A stretch of 64,000 bases of DNA, taken from positions 761,501-825,500 of the forward strand of contig CAUEEP010000923.1 in NCBI GenBank assembly GCA_958450365.1, given 5' to 3'. This document shows, in pieces, positions 44,048 to 54,218 of this stretch. This DNA comes from Mesorhabditis belari. Lineage: Eukaryota; Nematoda; Chromadorea; Rhabditida; Rhabditidae. Below the pieces are notes generated by a model, which was not told the DNA's origin, made no database searches, and saw only the letters and a program-made list of their open reading frames with translations. The position numbers and the translations under genes were made by a program. The stretch's first letter is position 1, and every line of letters starts with the position of its first letter.

Positions 44048-44260
44048 GTTCGAAAAACAATCCCGTGTCTTTGGTTGAACTTTTCTAGCCTTGAACTATT
44101 TAGGGTGTCCGGAATGAAAATACCCTCAACTTCGATTGCAATTTTTCCGGTTTAGCGAACAGTTTCGCATCTGATTTTTGTTTTGTTTTAAAGTTATATA
44201 TCTTTTCTAATTCTATGTTTTTATAAAAATTTACTGCCTTATAATTTTGACTTTTTTAGA

Positions 44261-46084
44261 ATGGAAGATCAGAAGTACCGAATTCGGGTGTGCTTGCTCT
44301 ACGACTTCAAACAAGGAAAAAGTGCCCGGTAGAAAGCCATAGCTCAATGTTAAAAATTTTTGGAGAAGCTGCTTATTTAGAGGAAGCTTGTAAAAAATGG
44401 TTTCAACGATTTAAAGAAGGAGACGAAACTCTACAGGATCGAGGACGTGACCACCCCCCTCCAGCGCCCAACCATGACGATCTTCGAGAAGCCATAGAAG
44501 ATGGTCCAACCTAGTCGACTCGGGAACTTGCAACGATGTTTGCTTTAGGTCACACAACCATTGGGGACCATTTATTGGGTTGGTGGAAAAGTCCTTTCGG
44601 ATTTTTTTGGGAGAGTACCTTAAATTTGTCCAATTTTGACGTTTTATAGCTCATCCTAAAGCTGAATTCAATACGGATCGATTGGGAAAAACTGTTTTGA
44701 GATATCTCTTTTCTAAAAGTTTTTACAGCTATTTTAGTAAAGGGCGACAGAGCCAAAAAATGGCTGTTTTCACGTTTCGGTAGTTTTTCGTGCAGAAACC
44801 TTGGCTAAAAACATGTTATTCGTGATCAGCGTCCAAAATAACCCCTAGACACAAATTTTCAGAATCTTAGCAAAAAATTTTTGACAAACATTGTCACCGG
44901 TGGAAGTCGAACCAGCGACCCTCAGATCAATAGCCTTTCTCGATTTTCCTTCGTTTTTCTCGTTTTTTCCTGAAATTCCTGAAAAAAGCCTTCTGACAAC
45001 ATCAAAAAAATGATAAAACAAAAAAAAGTGGAAAAACGAAGGAAAATCGCGAAAAGCGGTGGAAAGGCTATTGATCTGAGGGTCGCTGGTTCGACTTCCA
45101 CCGGTGACAATGTTTGTCAAAAATTTTTTGCTAAGATTCTGAAAATTTGTGTCTAGGGGTTATTTTGGACGCTGATCACGAATAACATGTTTTTAGCCAA
45201 GGTTTCTGCACGAAAAACTACCGAAACGTGAAAACAGCCATTTTTTGGCTCTGTCGCCCTTTACTAAAATAGCTGTAAAAACTTTTAGAAAAGAGATATC
45301 TCAAAACAGTTTTTCCCAATCGATCCGTATTGAATTCAGCTTTAGGATGAGCTATAAAACGTCAAAATTGGACAAATTTAAGGTACTCTCCCAAAAAATC
45401 CGAAAGGACCTTTTCCACCAACCCAATACATCGTTTGGGTAAAGCGAATCTCGTCGGAAAATGGGTATTCCATCAACTTAGTGACGCTAATAAAGCTAAT
45501 CGAATGGCCATAGCTGGTATTTTTCTTCGTCAATCAAAAAAGATTTTTGGGACACTATTGTGACGGCGGATGGAAAATGCATTTACTACGATAACCCATC
45601 GCAGAAGCGGCAGTGGTATAGTCCAGGAGAACAGCCAAAAACGACGCCACAACGTGATCCGCATGGAAGAAAGGCTATGTTATCTGTTTGGTGGAATTCT
45701 CGTGGCCTTATACACTTTGAGGTTCTACCTTCTCGTCCAACAGTCACCTCAGATCTATATGTGCAACAGCTGGAACGATTAGACCAGGCTCTCAAGAATC
45801 AAGATGTAAACGCATCGACTGTGAGATATCTGCAAGATAACACGCGCCCACACACAGCAAAGAAGACGCAGGAAAAACTCGAGGAATTGTGTTGGGAATG
45901 GCTGCCGCATCCGCCGTATATTCCAGATCTGGCACCCTCAGACTACCACTTATTTCGATCTATAAAGCAATTACTGGCCGATAAACACTTCAAGGACCAA
46001 TACGAAGTCCGAATTTGGGTAGGCCAATACTTCGATTTGCAGCCTCAGGATTTCTTCAGCAAAGGGATCCGAGATTTGAAATAA
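44261..46084 (+). pseudogene. Mariner transposase split by a MITE
   Basis: It starts MEDQKYRIRVCLLYDFKQGK at 44261, with early stops and frameshifts. After the nested element an open frame of 174 residues to 46084 covers the catalytic core: ADGKCIYYDNPSQKRQW, LQDNTRPHTAKK and HPPYIPDLAPSDYHLFRS, ending KGIRDLK. Removing the nested element with one TA restores the local coding order GDHLHRLGK. It is inactive. Confidence 0.9.
44575..45426. mobile_element. 852-bp near-perfect palindromic MITE in a mariner
   Basis: Inverted ends TTGGGTTGGTGGAAAAGTCC and GGACCTTTTCCACCAACCCAA are flanked by TA. The arms are complementary almost to the centre near 45000. Each arm contains GTCGCTGGTTCGACTTCCACC, a T-arm/B-box-like sequence. 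End sequences resemble mariner ends at 16562 and 53220. Confidence 0.95.
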
Positions 46085-46203
46085 AAAATGGAGAAAGACT
46101 ATTGCCAACAACGGAAAATATCTTTTGGATTAAAGCGCATTGTTTTCTTTTTGTGGAGATAAATTTGTTTTTTATTAAAAGGGTATTTTCATTCCGGACA
46201 ACT

Positions 46204-46838
46204 TAATAAAATAGAAAAGTTAGTTTGATTTAAAAAACAGGTACACGAAGACAAAAAACAATAAACAAATCTTGGAGTGGGGCTCTATTAGAGGGATAAT
46301 TACAAAATTAAAAATACAATTACAAAAGAGTGCATTTTAGCAAACAAAACTATAAAAAGCCCACTTTTGACAAATATTTCTGGTAAAATCCCGTTTTGTA
46401 AAGCTAAAAGTACGGTCGGTTAAATGCATTTTTGCAGTTTCGTGCAGTTTCGATATCTATGCTGCTCGTTAGAGAAGAAAGGGGACACCTACAGCTGGCC
46501 GGGACCATTCGAACGAGCTTCCTGGGGAAAAGCAAACTTTATTGAAGCTTTGTTCGTCTAACAATAAATTGAATACACATCTCGGCTCCTTGTTTTTTTT
46601 GGCAACACAAGCAAGCAATAAATTTTTTATCACTTTTTACTCTTTATTTTTATTTTGTCCGATGCTCAACGTTAAATCCAACTAGAATACTGTGCATTTG
46701 AGGCTGATACGTGATTCGGATTGGTATGCAATTTGAAAGAAAGAAGACAACGTATGAGAAAATTTTTATTGAAGTACCCATATCATGGAAAGCTTCGTGT
46801 CGTAGATTAAAAAATATTTATAAACAAGTCAGAGTCCT
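46204..46838. other. 3' flank of the minus-strand polyprotein gene
   Basis: AT-rich. On the minus strand AATAAA lies at about 46765-46771, a fitting polyadenylation signal about 70 bp past the stop. The tract CTGCTCGTTAGAGAAGAAAG near 46463 is similar to about 41573 upstream. No exon was seen. Confidence 0.5.
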
Positions 46839-48437
46839 CTACTTGCGGTATCCGGAAGCTTCGACAGCTGGGGCAGGGGCAGCTTCTGGTGCGGGTTGCT
46901 CAGCTGGGGCTGGGGCCTCCTCGGCTGGGGCGGCTGGGGCAGCAGCTGGGGCTTGGTATCCGGCGTCAGCGGGGGCGGCTGGGGCCTCAGCGGCTGGGGC
47001 CTCGGCGGCTGGAGCTGGGGCTTCCGCGGCTGGGGCTGGGGCCTCAGGAGCTGGAGCAACGGCCTCGTCTCCGTACGAGTTGTCACGCTTCTTGCGGTAT
47101 CCGGAAGCCTCGACAGCTGGAGCAGGGGCAGCCTCTGGTGCGGGTTGCTCAGCTGGGGCTGGGGCCTCCTCGGCTGGGGCGGCTGGGGCAGCAGCTGGGG
47201 CTTGGTATCCGGCGTCAGCGGGGGCGGCTGGGGCCTCAGCGGCTGGAGCCTCGGGAGCTGGGGCCTCGGGAGCTGGGGCCTCAGGAGCTGGAGCAACGGC
47301 CTCATCTCCGTACGAGTTGTCACGCTTCTTGCGGTATCCGGAGGCTTCGACGGCTGGGGCTGGGGCGGCTTCAGGGGCGGGTTGCTCAGCTGGAGCTGGG
47401 GCCTCCTCTGGAGCTGGAGCTGGGGCCTCAGGAGCTGGGGCGGGAGCCTCCTCGGCAGCGGGGGCGGCCTCAGGGGCAGGAGCCTCAGGAGCTGGAGCAA
47501 CGGCCTCATCTCCGTACGAGTTGTCACGCTTCTTGCGGTATCCGGAAGCCTCGACAGCTGGGGCAGGGGCAGCCTCTGGTGCGGGTTGCTCAGCTGGGGC
47601 TGGGGCCTCCTCGGCTGGGGCGGCTGGGGCAGCAGCTGGGGCTTGGTATCCGGCGTCAGCGGGGGCGGCTGGGGCCTCAGCAGCTGGGGCCTCGGCGGCT
47701 GGAGCTGGGGCTTCAGCGGCTGGAGCAGGAGCCTCAGGAGCTGGAGCAACGGCCTCATCTCCGTACGAGTTGTCACGCTTCTTGCGGTATCCGGAAGCCT
47801 CGACAGCTGGAGCAGGGGCAGCTTCTGGTGCGGGTTGCTCAGCTGGGGCTGGGGCCTCCTCGGCTGGGGCGGCTGGGGCAGCAGCTGGGGCTTGGTATCC
47901 GGCGTCAGCAGGGGCGGCTGGGGCCTCAGCGGCTGGAGCCTCGGGAGCTGGGGCCTCGGGAGCTGGGGCTGGGGCCTCAGGAGCTGGAGCAACGGCCTCA
48001 TCTCCGTACGAGTTGTCACGCTTCTTGCGGTATCCGGAGGCTTCGACAGCTGGTGCTGGGGCGGCTTCAGGGGCGGGTTGCTCAGCTGGAGCTGGGGCTT
48101 CCTCGGCTGGGGCAGCCTCGGGAGCAGCTGGTGCTTGGTAGTCTCCGGCTGGGGCAGCTGGCGCTTCTGGGGCTGGTGCTGGGGCCTCTGGTGCTGGTGC
48201 AGCGGCAGCTGGTGCTACCGCTTCATCTCCATAGCTGTTGTCACGCTTGACGACTGAAATCAAGATAAAATTAAACGTAGAGAACAGCCAAGTTTGCTAG
48301 GGTTACACTAATCACTAGACTAACACAGTATCAGTGGACAATGTGTTTATGAGCAATAAATGAAAATTAATGAAGGACTTACGGTATCGTCCGCTCGCAA
48401 CGGCAGTTACTGCTAGGAGAACGTAGAGGAACTTCAT
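46839..48437 (-). CDS. Secreted Ala/Pro/Glu-rich tandem polyprotein with RKKR sites, six units
   Basis: Exons 48383-48437 (55 nt) and 46839-48253 join in frame to 489 residues. MKFLYVLLAVTAVASG is a signal peptide. LVKR precedes the first unit. Six units follow, each starting DNSYGDEAVAP and ending VEASGY. The five inner junctions read RKKR, a furin-type cleavage consensus, and the last unit ends RK before the stop. Within units are PAPEAP runs, a central AGYQAP (absent in unit 4) and APAEQPAPEA. Units are about 70-90 residues, highly acidic and without Cys. Expected products are secreted, disordered or polyproline-like peptides with tyrosines near both ends. Function is unknown; I do not recognise the family. 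The coding region is much more GC-rich than its surroundings. It pairs divergently with the gene at 51057. Confidence 0.9.
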
Positions 48438-48520
48438 GACTGACAAGTGAAGATTTCGGCTGGTCAACTCCTTTTAAAGAGTAGGCCGAGCAGTGGGGCG
48501 GTGCCAAGCACTTTTTGGGT
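48438..48520 (-). promoter_or_regulatory. Proximal promoter of the minus-strand polyprotein gene
   Basis: Upstream of the start the minus strand reads CTCGGCCTACTCTTTAAAAG. TTTAAAAG is TATA-like about 40 bp before the ATG, with TCGGCCTA directly beside it. The same TCGGCCTA octamer lies next to the TATA box of the plus-strand partner gene. Confidence 0.55.
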
Positions 48521-50990
48521 GAGCTGCTCCGACCCAGAGACTGTCATTTGTGGCTCTCGAGTAAGCGAGAGATGATCAAAGTGAAAAGGGAAAAAAAAAG
48601 ATGAAAAGAAAGCGTCTGCCGATCGGACTAGCAAGTCCTTTTCGTCTCAATCGTTGTGCAAGGCGCACGATGAAAATTTTCGTTTCAAAAATCACTGCCC
48701 TATCTACCAAGAGTCAAGAGTTGTAGAACAGTGCTTTTGTTTAAAAAAAGAATCTAGTATAATCATTTCTTAGCTCTTGCTTGTTGTTTACGCAATTCTA
48801 TTTACCAAAAAAAGGTATTTGGATCAAATTGTAGGCTTAACAATACAATAACACTTTACAATAACAATAACAATGTAACAATGTAACAACCTAGTCTCAT
48901 GCATTTGATTTTTTAAATGTTTTCACCAATCTAGCCAGGTCTAATACCCATTGAGATGTCAATTGAAAGCTCTTTCTACACTCTTCACACTCACTTCTCC
49001 CAAACCAAACAAAACTAAACACTTTCACTTAATCCAGAAGTACAGATTTAAAGCAAATTGATCACAAATTTCCCCCAACGTTTAGCCAGGTCTAATACAC
49101 ATTGAGATGCCAATTGAAAGCTCTTTCTACACTTTTCACTCACTTCTCCCAAACCAAACCAAACTAAACACTTTCACTTAATCCATAAGTATAGAGATCT
49201 AAAGCAAATTGATCACAAATTTCCCCCCAACCGCACTTTTATCAATCATCCAAAATGCCTATCATTTCTCACCTCAAAAAGCACCCGAAATCTCTCAGGA
49301 AAAGAAGATATCATAGGAAACTTTTATCACGTAAACTCAAGGGTCTCGATTTTTCCAGAAAAAACCCTTAAAAAGTAAAATCCGAGTTTTCCGCCTCATA
49401 AACCAGTATCCTTGAAAATTTGCATCATCTCCTAGTGACCATTGATGAGAGAAAAAGGAGAAGAATCTCACTTTTTTTTTTCAAACTTTTCCCTTTCCTT
49501 ATTTTCCATTTTTCGAGTGACCTTGAGTTTTGAGAGAAAGCGAAATGAAAGAAGCCCAACTTGGGAAAAAACTGTTAGCAGTGCTCGAGCCGAAAAAGGG
49601 ACGTCAATCGCATTTCGGCCATCATTCCTTTTTTTTTTCACTGAAAAAAACACTCTTTGTCGGTGCTCTTTCCCTTTTTTTGATGGTCAATGGGAATTTT
49701 TGAATTGATGAGAGTAAAAACGAAACAAAAACACATAGTAGCATCGGATTTGTGAAAAACATCCGAATTCAACACAAATCAGGAGGGCCAGAGTAGATTT
49801 CGAATCAAAAAGTTTACACCGCTATTAAGGCTTGTTAAGCAACTTGTGTCACAGTGAAGATTTGGATTTTATTGGAGAGTATCAAGTCTACATGATCAAG
49901 TCTACATGATCAAGTCTACATGATCAAGTCTACATGATCAAGTCTATATGATCAAGTCTATATGATCAAGTCTATATGATCAAGTCTACATTTTTGGCTA
50001 GTGCTGTGGTTTAATCTGAGCCACCAGGGTTTACAGAGTGAAAAAACGAGCCTAGTTGAGTTGTTTTTTTGAGACAATTTTCGGCAATCTAGGCTAGAAT
50101 CCAGGTCTTGCCTTGTCTTTACTATTAACATTCTTTCTTTTTCATTGTCTTTAGATTGTTTATTGATCATCGTTAGCTTTACTTTGAGCTAATGAACTAA
50201 TATTTACTAATACAACTCTTCTCATACTGCAAAGCTTCGAAATCCTTTTTGTGCTAAATGTGCCTGTTTGTGCTTTCCAGTTTTGTGTAAACAATTACTC
50301 AATTGATTAGCTCAAAGTAAAGCTATTAAACATTAAGCTATTAAAGCTATTAAACATTAAACATTAAAGCGTAAAGCTATTAACCATTAAACAATCTAAT
50401 AAACAATAATAAATAAACAATCTAAAGAAAATGAAAAAGAAAGAATGTTGAATGAATTGTTGCGAAAAGATTCCCAAAAACTCTTTTCTATTTTGCACTA
50501 ACTCTCGTCTTGTCTTTTGTACGTGTCAACTGGAGCGACGCGTAGTCGTCAGTCTCATTTTTGAATCATTTCTCTTCTTCTTCTTTATTCTTGATTTCTA
50601 TTTTTTTTAAATAAATTGCTAACAGTGAGATCTAAAATAGCAATCTTATAGTATTACAGCAGTCAAACAACAGAAACAAAACAAAACAAACAAATATAAC
50701 AGAAACAATGAGAGAAACATTCACACTACTGCAACTGCTAGATACCTTTTTTCTCACACATCTGGGAGAAATCTCGAGAAGTGTTTCCTCTAGGAAAAAT
50801 CATCTTTCTTAGCCTCTCCCGAACGTGTCATGAACTCGCTAATTCCTCTCCTTTTCCCTTTTCTCATATCTCCTTTTTCGTGGGCGTTCCTCTCATTTTT
50901 CTTTTCTTTGTTTCAAAGCTTCCTATTGGGAAATGGAAATAAACGAAGAGTTGCCCTGAAAAACCCCAACTGAGGTGGAAATCTCTGGGT
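48521..50990. other. Divergent intergenic region of the polyprotein pair
   Basis: No gene is supportable. It holds a tandem duplication of about 160 bp (48922-49083 and 49084-49238, sharing TCTAGCCAGG or TTTAGCCAGG then TCTAATAC) and a 14-bp array. It also has several pyrimidine runs. It presumably holds regulatory sequence for both genes. Confidence 0.55.
49888..49990. repeat. 14-bp minisatellite ATGATCAAGTCTAC
   Basis: Seven to eight copies lie in the divergent intergenic region; the last ones read CTATATG in place of CTACATG. Each copy contains the palindrome TGATCA. Confidence 0.92.
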
Positions 50991-51056
50991 TTTGCTATAA
51001 AAGGCGGCGAGTCGGCCTAGGAAATCGTACTCATCCTTTGCCTAGTTTTGGCCGAC
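50991..51056 (+). promoter_or_regulatory. TATA box and core promoter of the plus-strand polyprotein gene
   Basis: GCTATAAAAGGCGGCGAG contains a consensus TATAAAA at about 50995, roughly 60 bp before the ATG at 51057. TCGGCCTA follows within 15 bp. A clear TATA box fits a strongly expressed secreted product. Confidence 0.75.
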
Positions 51057-52456
51057 ATGAAACTCCTATTTGGTCTCGTTGCGCTTTTGGCTATTGCCAA
51101 CGCCCGTTCTCGTAAGTGATTTCATTTTCTTCTCAAATTCATTTTTTCATTTCAGTTGTCAAGAGGGATAACAGTTATGGAGATGAGCCAGTGACACCTG
51201 CTGCGCCGGCAGCGGAAAGCCCTGCCCCGGCTGCCGAAGAGCCCGCTGCGCCCGCTGCACCCGCTGGTGGAGATGTTTCTGGAGGAGAGGCTGCTCCCGC
51301 TGAGACTCCTGCTCCCGAAGCACCCGCTCCAGAGGCCCCAGCTGCTCCCGCTGATGCTGGATATCAAGCCCCAGCCCCCGCCGAGCCAGCCACCGAAGCC
51401 CCAGCTGAGGAAGCACCAGCACCCGCAGAGCAGCCAGCCCCTGCCGCCGAGGCACCGAAAGTTGAGGCTTCAGGATATCGCAAGAAGCGTGACAACTCGT
51501 ACGGAGACGAACCCGTGGCCCCAGCTGCACCAGCTGAGACTCCTGCTCCAGAAGCTCCTGCACCAGAAGCCCCAGCCCCAGAAGCCCCAGCTGAGACTCC
51601 CGCTCCTGAAGCCCCAGCCCCAGAAGCCCCAGCCGAGACTCCTGCTCCTGAGGCTCCCGCCCCAGAGGCCCCAGCTGCTCCAGCTGACGCCGGATATCAA
51701 GCTCCCGCACCCGCTGAGCCAGCTCCTGAGGCACCGGCTGAGGAGGCACCAGCACCAGCTGAACAACCCGCTCCCGCTGCTGAGGCGCCAAAGGTCGAAG
51801 CCTCTGGATACCGCAAGAAGCGTGACAACAGCTATGGAGATGAGCCCGTTGCCCCAGCTGCCCCCGCTCCCGAGGCTCCAGCCCCAGAAGCCCCAGCTGA
51901 GACTCCCGCTCCTGAAGCCCCAGCCCCAGAAGCCCCAGCCGAGACTCCTGCTCCTGAGGCTCCCGCCCCAGAGGCCCCAGCTGCTCCCGCTGATGCTGGA
52001 TACCAAGCTCCCGCACCAGCTGAGCCAGCTACTGAGGCACCGGCTGAGGAGGCACCAGCACCAGCTGAACAACCCGCTCCCGCTGCCGAGGCACCAAAGG
52101 TCGAAGCCTCTGGATACCGCAAGAAGCGTGACAACTCGTACGGAGATGAGCCCGTGACCCCAGCTGCTCCAGCCGCTCCTGAGGCACCTGCACCAGAGGC
52201 TCCAGCGCCTGAGGCTCCAGCCCCAGCCCCAGAAGCCCCAGCTGAGACTCCCGCTCCTGAAGCCCCAGCCCCAGAAGCCCCAGCCGAGACTCCCGCCCCA
52301 GAGGCCCCAGCCGCCCCCGCTGACGCTGGATATCAAGCTCCTGCACCCGCTGAGCCAGCTCCTGAGGCACCAAAGGAGGAAGCCCCAGCCCCAGCTGAAC
52401 AACCCGCTCCCGCTGCTGAGGCGCCAAAGGTCGAAGCCTCTGGATACCGTGTCTGA
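51057..52456 (+). CDS. Secreted Ala/Pro/Glu-rich tandem polyprotein with RKKR sites, four units
   Basis: Exons 51057-51111 (55 nt) and 51156-52456, separated by a 44-bp intron, give 451 residues. MKLLFGLVALLAIANA is a signal peptide. RSLVKR precedes four units starting DNSYGDEPV and ending KVEASGY. Three inner junctions read RKKR; the last ends RV. The first unit is 108 residues. It has a unique Gly-rich stretch (GGDVSGGE) absent from later ones. Inner sequence is PAETPAPEAPAPEAP, ADAGYQAPAPAEP and APAEQPAPAAEAPK. Exon 1 length and phase equal those of the minus-strand partner, so the pair arose by inverted duplication. Convertases of the kex2/furin class would be expected to release the units. 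Role unknown. Confidence 0.92.
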
Positions 52457-52541
52457 TCTCTTCTCACAACACAACAACAAGCCAACAAGTCATCGCTCAA
52501 TAATCTCAAAAACTGGTTCTCTTTTCACGTGTATGTACAGA

Positions 52542-52547
52542 AATAAA
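52542..52547 (+). terminator. Polyadenylation signal of the plus-strand polyprotein gene
   Basis: AATAAA lies about 85 bp after the stop codon, within GTACAGAAATAAACATACC. A second AATAAA is present near 52564. Confidence 0.75.
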
Positions 52548-52559
52548 CATACCACTTTA

Positions 52560-53219
52560 TTGAATAAATAATCAAATAACATTTATTCTCAAGCATAAAT
52601 CATTAAAGGCAATTTCTCTCGCAAAAAAAATGTTACACAAGCAAGAGTTGAAACATAGAAAAAAAAAGGGCAGGATTGATTGAGACAAGAAAAAAAAAAG
52701 AACAAAGCGAGAAAATGAACAATTTGAAAGACGGAGATGAGTGCTTCTTTTTTTGCTTGGTTTGAGGGGAAAGTTTGTAAAAATTGAACGGCAGAAGGAA
52801 AAAAGTTTTTTGGTGAAAATGATGAAGAAATAATAAATAATATGTTTAAAATTAGAAACTAAATAGAAAGAAATTAATAAGATAAAACCCGTAATGAGCT
52901 CAAGGGGAGAAGATCATGAGAAAAGAAAGAAAGAAAAGAAAAGAGGCAAGGTTCTTCCCAGGTTCTTCTCAAGAAGGTTCTTCCCAAGAAGGTTCTTCCC
53001 AGGTTCTTCCCAAGAAGGTTCTTCCCAGGTTCTTCCCCGTCCTCCAAAAACTATCGGAATTCTTTCTTTTCTCTCATGATCTATAAGTTATTTGTGTTTT
53101 CTTTTTTTGTTTAATTGAAAACCCGTGAATGAAATTGAAAAAAACGCTTCGAAAAGCCTATTATTAGGAAGAAAAATTTCACAATGACATGGTTTTGAAA
53201 GGATTTCAAAACGATTCTA
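52560..53219. other. Intergenic region with GGTTCTTCCCAA repeats
   Basis: At 52948-53036 the units AGGTTCTTCCC and AAGAAGGTTCTTCCC alternate. The rest is A-rich and purine-rich. It lies between the convergent polyprotein and SYD-1-type genes. No exon was seen. Confidence 0.55.
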
Positions 53220-53750
53220 TTGGGTTGGTGAATTGAAAACTGCCGGCTATTGTCATGTGTGACAGTTTGAGCACTTTCTTCAAAAGAAACCCATTTTGGT
53301 GTCAATAGAAAAGTTGTAGAGAATCAAAAATGAAGCTTATATCCAAATTTTCAGAACGATTCAAAAACCGGTTTTCAAGAAATTGCCAAATTTACGAATT
53401 TTCACAAAACTTGCATTTTAAGCGAAACTACTAAGTGTATCTTTTTGGAAATTTGGCTATAAGCCTAATTTTTGATTCTCTACAACTTTTCTATTGACAC
53501 CAAAATGGGTTTCTTTTGAAGAAAGTGCTCAAACTGGGATCCCCAGTCTCCATCTCCAGTCCTCTATTTTTGAGTCTCACACTTGTCTCACACACAAACC
53601 AAAATCCTACAACGAAAGAGGAATCCGCAAAATGCCTGTAAAATGGGCACAAGTCGTCAATAATAATGGAAATTATTTGGAATGAATTGATGGTTTTATG
53701 TTGAATAAATTTTAGTTCAAAGTCCGGCATTTTTGAATTCACCAACCCAA
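53220..53750. mobile_element. Mariner-derived MITE, 531 bp, TA target duplication
   Basis: Ends TTGGGTTGGTGAATTGAAAA and TTGAATTCACCAACCCAA are inverted and flanked by TA. An inner inverted pair (TTCAAAAGAAACCCATTTTG) lies at about 53278 and 53500. Near 53615 a frame encodes GIRKMPVKWAQVVNNNGNYL, the C-terminus of a mariner transposase. Confidence 0.9.
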
Positions 53751-53930
53751 TAAAAGAATTTATGCGCCTTTCTGTTAGTCACACTACTGAATAAGGTTAT
53801 TCAAAAAGATTGGGCAGATTTTGGTCGATTGGTCGGTTAATTAGGTGGTTTATATGTTAAATTTGTACTTTTCTACTTAATTTTACCCATCTATACATTT
53901 CCTCGGAATGGCATTTGTTAATTTTCATTA

Positions 53931-54094
53931 ACACAAAAATCCTACAACGAAAGAGGAATCCGCAAATTGCCTGTAAAATGGGCAAAAGTCGTCAATAATA
54001 ATGGAAATTATTTTGGAATGAATTCATGGTTTTATGTTGAATAAATTTTAGTTCAATGGCAGTTTTCAATGGCAGTTTTCAATTCACCAACCCA
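53931..54094 (+). pseudogene. Mariner C-terminal remnant
   Basis: A second copy of the same transposase end (GIRKLPVKWAKVVNNNGNYF) is followed by the right terminal AATTCACCAACCCAA. The left part is lost. A short duplication, GGCAGTTTTCAAT, lies just before the end. Confidence 0.85.
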
Positions 54095-54218
54095 ATAGTT
54101 CAAATTCCCAGCTCTAGAATGCTGGGATATTCAAGAAATACTCAAATTTGATTGATTAGATATCCATAGAAAATCTTGATTAAAGCTTTGATTTTCGTGT
54201 TTTTTTCTTCTGTGTCAT

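Larger units (their letters stand above)
41705..44050. mobile_element. Tigger-like element rearranged by inversion
   Basis: The N-terminal and middle transposase parts lie on the minus strand (43101-44047) and the C-terminal part on the plus strand (about 41870-42466). Two inverted pairs bracket the switch: 41790-41925 with about 42986-43122, and 41705-41789 with about 42771-42868. An 11-bp CAAGCGATCAG array (42516-42660) lies inside. Confidence 0.75.
44103..46203 (+). mobile_element. Mariner-class transposon containing a nested MITE
   Basis: Ends GGGTGTCCGGAATGAAAATA and TATTTTCATTCCGGACA are inverted, next to TA. Total span is about 2.1 kb, of which 852 bp is the nested element at 44575-45426. 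Its own length is therefore about 1.25 kb. Confidence 0.92.

Noticed and set aside
46711..48257. Long open frames of 450-476 codons on the + strand opposite the minus-strand polyprotein
   Set aside because: They arise from the GC-rich repeated codons. The minus frame alone has a signal peptide exon, splice sites and regular RKKR junctions.
51159..52480. Open frames of 285-336 codons antisense to or shifted from the plus-strand polyprotein
   Set aside because: Same reason: a compositional shadow of the repeated GCN/CCN/GAR codons, with no start context or signal peptide.
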